In this document: positions 7,807-12,458 of the stretch, piece by piece
Position numbering within the stretch: the first letter of the stretch is position 1
Layout: each line of letters opens with the position of its first letter
NCBI GenBank assembly: GCA_027068615.1
Contig: JAMOQV010000016.1
Location: 1 to 12,458 of the forward strand
Length of the DNA: 12,458 bases
Reading direction: 5' to 3'
DNA from: Helicobacteraceae bacterium
Lineage (GTDB): Bacteria > Campylobacterota > Campylobacteria > Campylobacterales > Sulfurimonadaceae
Made by a program: the position numbers and the translations under genes
Notes under the pieces: generated by a model
The model's input: only the letters and a program-made list of their open reading frames with translations
The model's database searches: none
Told to the model about the DNA's origin: nothing

Positions 7807-7836
7807 AAAATTTTAATAAAATATTAAAGGAAAAAA

Positions 7837-9237
7837 ATGAAAATATTTGATTCAGTAAAAAAAGAAAAAGTTGTATTTAAACCACTTGAAGAGGGAAAAG
7901 TTTCCCTTTATGTATGTGGTCCAACTGTTTATGATGATGCACACTTAGGTCATGCAAAATCAGCCTTGGTTTTTGACCTCTTAACCCGTGTACTTACGGC
8001 TAATGGTTATGAAGTAACTTATGCAAGAAATATAACAGATATAGATGATAAAATTATCAAAAAAGCAAAAAAACAAAACAAAACTATCAAAGAGATAACA
8101 GATTTTTATACAGAAGCTTTTCACAAAGAGATGAATGCTATCGGTGTATCTCGTCCAGATATAGAACCAAAAGCTACTGAGAGTTTAGATGCTATGTATG
8201 AGCTTATACAAAAACTTTTAGATAATGGCTATGCTTACCAAACAGATGATGGTGATGTTTACTTCGATACTGCAAAAGATAATGATTATCTAAGCTTATC
8301 TAAAAGGGTTCAAGATGAAGATGATAAGCAAGAAAGAGTTGAGAGTTCATCAAAAAAGAAAAATCAAGCCGACTTTGCACTATGGAAAAGTGTAAAAGAT
8401 GACAGCATCACATTTAACAGCCCTTTTGGTGCTGGTCGCCCTGGATGGCATTTAGAATGTTCAGCTATGATAGAAAAACACTTAGCAAAACCAAACTTAG
8501 AAGCGAGTATAGATATACATGGGGGTGGAGCAGACCTACTTTTTCCACACCACGAAAACGAATCAGCACAAACAAGATGCTCAACAAACCATAAATTAGC
8601 TTCATACTGGATGCACAATGGTTTTGTAAATATAGATGGTGAAAAGATGAGTAAATCTTTAGGTAACAGTTTCTTTTTAAAAGATGCATTAAAAGAGTAT
8701 GATGGTGAAGTTTTAAGATTTTACCTTTTAAGTACACATTATAGAAGTAATTTTAATTTTAATACAGAAGATTTAGCATCATCAAAAAAACGACTTGACA
8801 AGCTTTATAGACTTAAAAAAAGACTATTTGGTATGACTATACAAAATGCACATACTGGCTTTCAAGAAAAACTACTAGATGCTCTTAGTGATGACTTAAA
8901 TATCTCTCAAGCACTTTCACTTATAGATGAGATGGTATCATCAGCAAATGAAACACTAGATACTGCTGGAAAACATAAAGCTTTAAAAAAAGAAACTCTT
9001 TCTAACTTAGCTTATATAGAGATAATTTTAGGTTTTGGTATTAAAAATCCGTTTGAATACTTTCAATTTGGCATAGATGAAGATACAAAAAATACTATAA
9101 ATAAACTTATAGAAAAAAGGGATGAAGCTAAAAAAGCTAAAGACTTTGAATTGTCAGATAAACTAAGAGATGAGATTTTAGAATTTGGGGTAAACCTAAT
9201 GGATACTCCATCAGGTACTTTTTGGGAAAAGATATAA
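7837..9237 (+). CDS. cysS: cysteinyl-tRNA synthetase
   Basis: This class I aminoacyl-tRNA synthetase charges tRNA-Cys. The 466 residues match the usual length (E. coli 461). The ATP-site HIGH motif appears as HLGH (36-39) within CGPTVYDDAHLGHA, and KMSKS is exact at 270-274 (GEKMSKSLGN). The active-site zinc ligands that select cysteine are all present: Cys27, Cys208 (in HLECSAM), His238 and Glu242 (in FPHHENE), matching E. coli C28, C209, H234 and E238. The C-terminal DALR-type helical domain starts about 346 with LDALSDDLNISQAL, followed by the anticodon-binding tail. ATG at 7837 has a good AAAGGA ribosome binding site. It lies 30 nt after murJ with no terminator between, so both are probably one transcript. 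It converges on mfrE with a shared hairpin in the 42-nt gap. Confidence 0.97.
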   Translation: MKIFDSVKKEKVVFKPLEEGKVSLYVCGPTVYDDAHLGHAKSALVFDLLTRVLTANGYEVTYARNITDIDDKIIKKAKKQNKTIKEITDFYTEAFHKEMNAIGVSRPDIEPKATESLDAMYELIQKLLDNGYAYQTDDGDVYFDTAKDNDYLSLSKRVQDEDDKQERVESSSKKKNQADFALWKSVKDDSITFNSPFGAGRPGWHLECSAMIEKHLAKPNLEASIDIHGGGADLLFPHHENESAQTRCSTNHKLASYWMHNGFVNIDGEKMSKSLGNSFFLKDALKEYDGEVLRFYLLSTHYRSNFNFNTEDLASSKKRLDKLYRLKKRLFGMTIQNAHTGFQEKLLDALSDDLNISQALSLIDEMVSSANETLDTAGKHKALKKETLSNLAYIEIILGFGIKNPFEYFQFGIDEDTKNTINKLIEKRDEAKKAKDFELSDKLRDEILEFGVNLMDTPSGTFWEKI

Positions 9238-9242
9238 CAAAG

Positions 9243-9274
9243 TTTATACTAATTCTTTTCAGAATTAGTATAAA
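9243..9274. terminator. perfect 14-bp hairpin between convergent cysS and mfrE
   Basis: The arms TTTATACTAATTCT (9243-9256) and AGAATTAGTATAAA (9261-9274) are perfectly complementary around a TTTC loop. It begins 5 nt after the cysS stop and ends 5 nt before the mfrE stop, where a bidirectional terminator would be expected. Neither strand has the usual T-run after the stem: the plus strand continues with AAAT, the minus strand with CTTTG. Intrinsic termination is therefore likely but not textbook, and a role as a 3'-end stabiliser is also possible. Confidence 0.6.
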
Positions 9275-9279
9275 AAATA

Positions 9280-10176
9280 TTATTCATTAGATTCTTTATT
9301 AATCTCTACAAAATTAACATCAACTAAGTGATGTTGAAGGCCTAACTCTTCTGGTGTACAACCAAGAGCAAGTCCCACCATCTGTTGCATATGTAAAACT
9401 GGAAGTTCAACTTCACGACCTATCGCTTCACTTGCATGATTTGCTTGAGTGTCTAGTTTTAGATGACAAAGTGGACATGGTGTTACCATCATATCTGCAT
9501 TTCCATCCATAGCACCAGCTATAGCTTTACCTGTCAATATAGAAGCAGTTTTAGGAGCTTGAAGTTCAACATGGAAACCACAACATTTAGTTTTTTCTGC
9601 ATAGTCCACATTATGACCACCACAAGCTATGATAAGATCATCTAAAGAAGTTGGTTTGTATGGATTTTCTTTTGTTTTATGAGTTTTATTTTGTAACTCA
9701 CTTGGACGGATATTATGACAACCATAATAAGGTGCGATATTGAACTCGCTTAGAGGTTTAACAACCATCTCTTTAATCTTATCTAATCCAAAGTCATCTA
9801 TGATAGCATATAAAAAGTGAGTTATCTCAGAAGTACCTTTATACTCTAATCCAACCTCTGCAAGTTTCTCATTTACTTTTGCTTTTAAATCTGGATTTTC
9901 ATCTAAACGATGCTTAGTCATAGCTGTATTTAGGTTACAAGTATTACATATAGTAACCATAGTAAGACCATGCTTTTCAGCATAAGCTATATTTCTAGCA
10001 TTTAAAACTAAAGATAAAAAATCATCAAAATCTTGTAAATGAGAAGCTCCACAACAAGAAGCCTCTGTAAGTTCAACAAGTTCTATTCCAAGTTTATCTG
10101 CAACTGCCATAGTTGACATAAGTTGTTCAGGTGTACTTTGTTTAGCAGTACAACCTGTAAAAAGTGCGTATTTCAT
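9280..10176 (-). CDS. mfrE: methylmenaquinol:fumarate reductase / succinate dehydrogenase subunit E (twin CCG, HdrB-like)
   Basis: This 298-residue subunit is homologous to HdrB and to SdhE/MfrE of class E succinate:quinone reductases, and carries two CCG modules that bind unusual non-cubane [4Fe-4S] clusters in heterodisulfide reductase. Module 1 is Cys9, CysCysGly 41-43, Cys77 and Cys80; module 2 is Cys153, CysCysGly 198-200, Cys234 and Cys237. Both are complete. There are no membrane helices, so how it reaches the quinone pool is not visible; amphipathic surfaces are assumed in related enzymes. It takes the place of the haem-b membrane subunit of ordinary SdhC/FrdC enzymes. Databases often label it sdhC, sdhE or CoB-CoM heterodisulfide reductase subunit B. 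The ATG overlaps the stop of the preceding 28-codon ORF (TAATG), and a strong GGAG ribosome binding site lies within that ORF. Confidence 0.88.
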   Translation of the reverse strand: MKYALFTGCTAKQSTPEQLMSTMAVADKLGIELVELTEASCCGASHLQDFDDFLSLVLNARNIAYAEKHGLTMVTICNTCNLNTAMTKHRLDENPDLKAKVNEKLAEVGLEYKGTSEITHFLYAIIDDFGLDKIKEMVVKPLSEFNIAPYYGCHNIRPSELQNKTHKTKENPYKPTSLDDLIIACGGHNVDYAEKTKCCGFHVELQAPKTASILTGKAIAGAMDGNADMMVTPCPLCHLKLDTQANHASEAIGREVELPVLHMQQMVGLALGCTPEELGLQHHLVDVNFVEINKESNE

Positions 10177-10262
10177 TATCTTTCTCCTTTTCCAAAAGAG
10201 TGAATCTCTTGAAAAATTCCTCTCACTAAAGCTTCGCCTATCGGCGAGATTATATTTTCCAT
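10176..10262 (-). CDS. 28-codon ORF between mfrB and mfrE, unknown function
   Basis: This is a short reading frame of 28 codons starting ATG at 10262-10260 and ending TAA at 10178-10176. An AGGAG Shine-Dalgarno (10274-10270) overlaps the mfrB stop codon and sits 7 nt before the ATG, an ideal spacing. The stop overlaps the mfrE ATG as TAATG, so mfrE translation could be coupled to it. The product begins MENIISPIGEALVRGIF and ends in a charged GKGER tail. Ile4, Ile8, Ala11, Leu12, Ile16, Ile20 and Phe23 fall on one helical face, giving an amphipathic helix, which would suit membrane-surface or subunit docking. I know no named family for it. It fills the only sizeable gap of this operon. It could instead be only a translated leader that controls mfrE; a real peptide is inferred from the start, spacing and overlap. 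Confidence 0.5.
   Translation of the reverse strand: MENIISPIGEALVRGIFQEIHSFGKGER
10234..10247 (-). repeat. short GC-rich hairpin inside the 28-codon ORF
   Basis: On the minus-strand transcript TCGCC and GGCGA pair around a GATA loop, a 5-bp stem that stands out because it is the most GC-rich spot in an otherwise AT-rich gap. It lies about 60 nt upstream of the mfrE start, within codons 6-10 of the small ORF. It may be chance coding content or a small RNA structure that sets the MfrB:MfrE ratio by pausing or protecting an RNA end. Confidence 0.4.
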
Positions 10263-10272
10263 TACTTAACTC

Positions 10273-11250
10273 CTAGAACTTTGCAGTTTGTGATGATTTG
10301 ATAAGTTTTTGAATCTCATCAAGATTATCTGATGTAGGTATAGCCCACGGCATAGCAATCTTACCTTTTTTGAACATTTTAAATGCAACAGGTATATGTT
10401 TAACGATAGCAGGTCCTTCAGAATAAAGAACTAAACCACCCTCATCTAAAACACCTCTTTTTTCGATAGAGTGTAAGAAACCAACAGCATGGCGAGTAGC
10501 AACATTTGAAGTAGCAACACCCTCTTTAAACAACATCTGATGAAGTTTAGTTATCTTTTCTATTGGATTTACATCTTTTGGACAAACCTCTTGACACTCA
10601 TAACATTTTACACAATCCCAAAGACCTTGATTTTCTTTGTGAAGTTCATCAAGTCTTGCAACATGTGCTTCATCACGAACATCTGCTTCAAAACGGTAAG
10701 CTTTAGCAAATGCTGCTGGACCAAAGAACTCATCATTTACTTCAACAACTGGACAAGCATAATGACAAGCACCACATTGGATACATAAATCAGCTTCATT
10801 TAACTCTTCAGCCTCTTCAGGTGTTACAAGATGTTCATTTTCTGGATGTTCTTCAACATCAGAGATAAGGTAAGGATGGATAGCTTCGTGTTTTTCCCAG
10901 AAATCACCCTTATCTATAATCATATCTTTAACAGCTCTTTTGTTGCTAAGTGGCTCAATAGTAAGCTCATTACCAAAAAGTTCTACTAAATCATTCATAT
11001 TCTCTTTACAAGCAAGAGTTGAACGACCATTTACTTTTACAGCACAAGCACCACAAATACCATGGCGACAACTACGACGATAAGAAAAACTACCATCGTG
11101 ATCCCATTTAATTCTATCTAAGATATCTAAAACAACCTCTTCAGAAGTAACTTCCATATCGTAATCTTCATAATATGGAAGATAATCTTCATCAGCATTA
11201 AAACGAAATACTTTGAAGTTTACATTTTGTGTAGTAATTGTATGACTCAT
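10273..11250 (-). CDS. mfrB: methylmenaquinol:fumarate reductase / succinate dehydrogenase iron-sulfur subunit
   Basis: This 325-residue iron-sulfur subunit passes electrons between the flavin of MfrA and the CCG clusters of MfrE. The N-terminal ferredoxin domain holds a [2Fe-2S] set Cys61, Cys66, Cys69 and Cys81 (CRHGICGACAV). The C-terminal domain has two full motifs: Cys156, Cys159, Cys162, Cys166 and Cys213, Cys216, Cys219, Cys223. In E. coli FrdB the residue matching Cys216 is Val207, which gives a [3Fe-4S] centre; the extra cysteine here predicts a second [4Fe-4S], as known for class E (Sulfolobus-type) enzymes. It is longer than FrdB (about 245) through a C-terminal extension of roughly 70 residues. 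There is no signal peptide; if the complex is periplasmic it would be carried by MfrA. The ATG has an AAAGGGA ribosome binding site 12 nt after mfrA. The symbol sdhB is equally used. Confidence 0.9.
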   Translation of the reverse strand: MSHTITTQNVNFKVFRFNADEDYLPYYEDYDMEVTSEEVVLDILDRIKWDHDGSFSYRRSCRHGICGACAVKVNGRSTLACKENMNDLVELFGNELTIEPLSNKRAVKDMIIDKGDFWEKHEAIHPYLISDVEEHPENEHLVTPEEAEELNEADLCIQCGACHYACPVVEVNDEFFGPAAFAKAYRFEADVRDEAHVARLDELHKENQGLWDCVKCYECQEVCPKDVNPIEKITKLHQMLFKEGVATSNVATRHAVGFLHSIEKRGVLDEGGLVLYSEGPAIVKHIPVAFKMFKKGKIAMPWAIPTSDNLDEIQKLIKSSQTAKF

Positions 11251-11262
11251 AAGTTCCCTTTC

Positions 11263-12458
11263 TTAGTAGTTTCTAGCTTTAAGTTCATGTTTACCAAGAA
11301 CAACATCCATATAGTCAAGATTTATATTTCCATCTTTATCCATATAAGCCATAGTATGTTTTAAAAAGTTTTCATCATCACGAGCTTCGTAATCTTCTCT
11401 ATAATGAGCCCCACGACTCTCTTTTCTAGGTAATGCACTCTCAACTATAAATAAAGAATAATCAAGCATATGACCCAATTCAATAGCCTCTTGCATCTCA
11501 GTATTAAATACTTTTGATTTATCTTTTATACGGATATTTTTAAATCTTTCTCTAAGTTCTTTTACTTTTTCAATAGCAATTTTTAGAGTCTCTTCTGTTC
11601 TAAATGCACCAGCATTCGCTGTCATACACTGTTGTAATTCTTCTCTTAATGTAGGAACTTTTTCTGTACCATTATTGTTTAACATAAAATCAATCTCTGC
11701 TAAAGCAGTTTTTGCATCATCTTCAGTAGCCTCACGAAGTTCGATATTATCTATCTCTTCAACCATTGTTTTACCAACAAAACGACCAAATAGTAAAGCC
11801 TCAAGAACAGAGTTTGCACCAAGACGGTTAGCACCGTGAACAGATACACAAGAACACTCACCAGCTGCATAAAAACCTTCTACAAATTCAGAATTATTTT
11901 TACGAACATTACCAGCGATATTTACAGGGATACCACCCATAGAGTAGTGAGCAGTTGCAGAGATAAGGATAGGCTCTTTAATCATATCTAAACCTAAGAA
12001 AGTCATAGCTAACTCACGAAGTTCAGGAAGTTTTGACATAATAAGGTCTTTTCCTAAATGTGTTACATCGATATATACTGCATCTTTTCTTGGACCAACA
12101 CCACGACCTTCACGGATTTCATTTAAAATAGCACGAGATACTACATCACGAGATGCAAGTTCCATAGCATTTGGAGCATATTTCTCCATAAATCTTTCAC
12201 CCTTAGAGTTATAAAGTCTTCCACCCTCACCACGAGCAGCTTCAGAGATTAAAACACCATTTCCACTAAGTCCAGATGGATGAAACTGTACAAATTCCAT
12301 ATCTTCAAGTGGTAAACCATGACGAGCAACTATAGAAAGACCATCACCAGTATTTGCATGAGCATTTGAGTTAATCTTATAAGAACGAGCATATCCACCA
12401 GTTGCGAACATTACAGACTTAGCATTGAATATAACAGTTTGCATATCACGAATGTTAA
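11263..12458 (-). CDS. mfrA: methylmenaquinol:fumarate reductase / succinate dehydrogenase flavoprotein, C-terminal part (cut by window edge)
   Basis: This is the flavoprotein that interconverts fumarate and succinate. The frame stays open to the right edge (codons NIRD precede the Met at 12444), so that Met is internal and roughly 200 N-terminal residues, including the FAD dinucleotide-binding motif, are missing. Counting from that Met, the catalytic set is complete: HPSGL (His55), SRD (Arg99, the proton-shuttle arginine, E. coli R287), AHYSMGG (His166) and HGANRLGANS (Arg207). ATGGYA near the start is part of the FAD fold. The C-terminus has SRGAHYREDY and LKHT, typical of SdhA. The missing N-terminus is where a twin-arginine signal would be, and that signal separates the periplasmic Mfr enzyme of Wolinella and Campylobacter from a cytoplasmic Sdh; the direction of the reaction therefore stays open. 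It is the first gene of the operon visible here. Confidence 0.92.
   Translation of the reverse strand, partial: NIRDMQTVIFNAKSVMFATGGYARSYKINSNAHANTGDGLSIVARHGLPLEDMEFVQFHPSGLSGNGVLISEAARGEGGRLYNSKGERFMEKYAPNAMELASRDVVSRAILNEIREGRGVGPRKDAVYIDVTHLGKDLIMSKLPELRELAMTFLGLDMIKEPILISATAHYSMGGIPVNIAGNVRKNNSEFVEGFYAAGECSCVSVHGANRLGANSVLEALLFGRFVGKTMVEEIDNIELREATEDDAKTALAEIDFMLNNNGTEKVPTLREELQQCMTANAGAFRTEETLKIAIEKVKELRERFKNIRIKDKSKVFNTEMQEAIELGHMLDYSLFIVESALPRKESRGAHYREDYEARDDENFLKHTMAYMDKDGNINLDYMDVVLGKHELKARNY

Noticed and set aside
8364..8737. Two minus-strand ORFs inside cysS
   Set aside because: They lie opposite the zinc-ligand and KMSKS region of CysS, overlap each other in different frames, and resemble no family.
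9463..9645. Plus-strand 60-codon ORF within mfrE
   Set aside because: It is antisense to the second CCG module; His/Thr/Ser-rich shadow composition.
11263..12444. mfrA starting at the Met at 12444 as a complete protein
   Set aside because: The frame continues open to the window edge (NIRD upstream), and a protein starting there would lack the FAD-binding N-terminal third.
1..12458. CRISPR array, tRNA/rRNA, insertion sequence, toxin-antitoxin or defence island
   Set aside because: No regularly spaced repeats, cloverleaf sequences, transposase motifs or terminal inverted repeats were seen; apart from the left-edge AAA-ATPase-like fragment and the small ORF, the content is core metabolism.

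Overview
The window is about 12.5 kb of AT-rich, gene-dense bacterial DNA, most likely from a member of the Campylobacterota (Epsilonproteobacteria). The protein sequences and the gene order suggest a Sulfurimonas-like free-living lineage, but the genus is inferred. Two things support the phylum. First, the order murF / alpha-beta hydrolase / ddl / ruvA / DUF342 protein next to murJ-cysS is, from memory, the arrangement found in Campylobacter jejuni, and in pieces in Helicobacter pylori. Second, the respiratory genes at the right are of the SdhABE / MfrABE type typical of this phylum.

Layout: (1) Positions 1-6261, minus strand, hold a tightly packed operon read right to left: fapA-like DUF342 protein, ruvA, an ArsC/Spx/YffB-family reductase-like protein, ddl, an alpha/beta hydrolase, murF, and the first 63 codons of an AAA-ATPase-like (PF09820-type) gene cut by the left edge. 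Gaps run from 9 nt down to a 4-nt overlap, so co-transcription is very likely. (2) Positions 6262-6393 are a 132-nt divergent promoter region. (3) Positions 6394-9237, plus strand, hold murJ and cysS. (4) Positions 9243-9274 hold a perfect 14-bp hairpin between convergent genes. (5) Positions 9280-12458, minus strand, hold a succinate dehydrogenase / methylmenaquinol:fumarate reductase operon: mfrA (cut by the right edge), mfrB, a 28-codon ORF, and mfrE.

How the genes work together: Ddl makes D-Ala-D-Ala, MurF adds it to the UDP-MurNAc-tripeptide, and MurJ flips the finished lipid II across the membrane. Three steps of one peptidoglycan pathway therefore flank a single divergent promoter, alongside housekeeping genes (RuvA for Holliday junctions, CysS for translation). 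The right-hand operon encodes a flavoprotein (MfrA), a three-cluster iron-sulfur protein (MfrB) and a twin-CCG heterodisulfide-reductase-like subunit (MfrE), which together move electrons between the quinone pool and fumarate/succinate.

The most notable unexplained item is the 28-codon ORF at 10176-10262 between mfrB and mfrE. It has its own Shine-Dalgarno sequence, its stop overlaps the mfrE start as TAATG, and its product would be an amphipathic helix. No CRISPR array, tRNA, rRNA, insertion sequence or defence island is visible. Apart from the left-edge AAA-ATPase-like gene, this is a conserved core-genome region, and there is no gene-free stretch above 300 nt.
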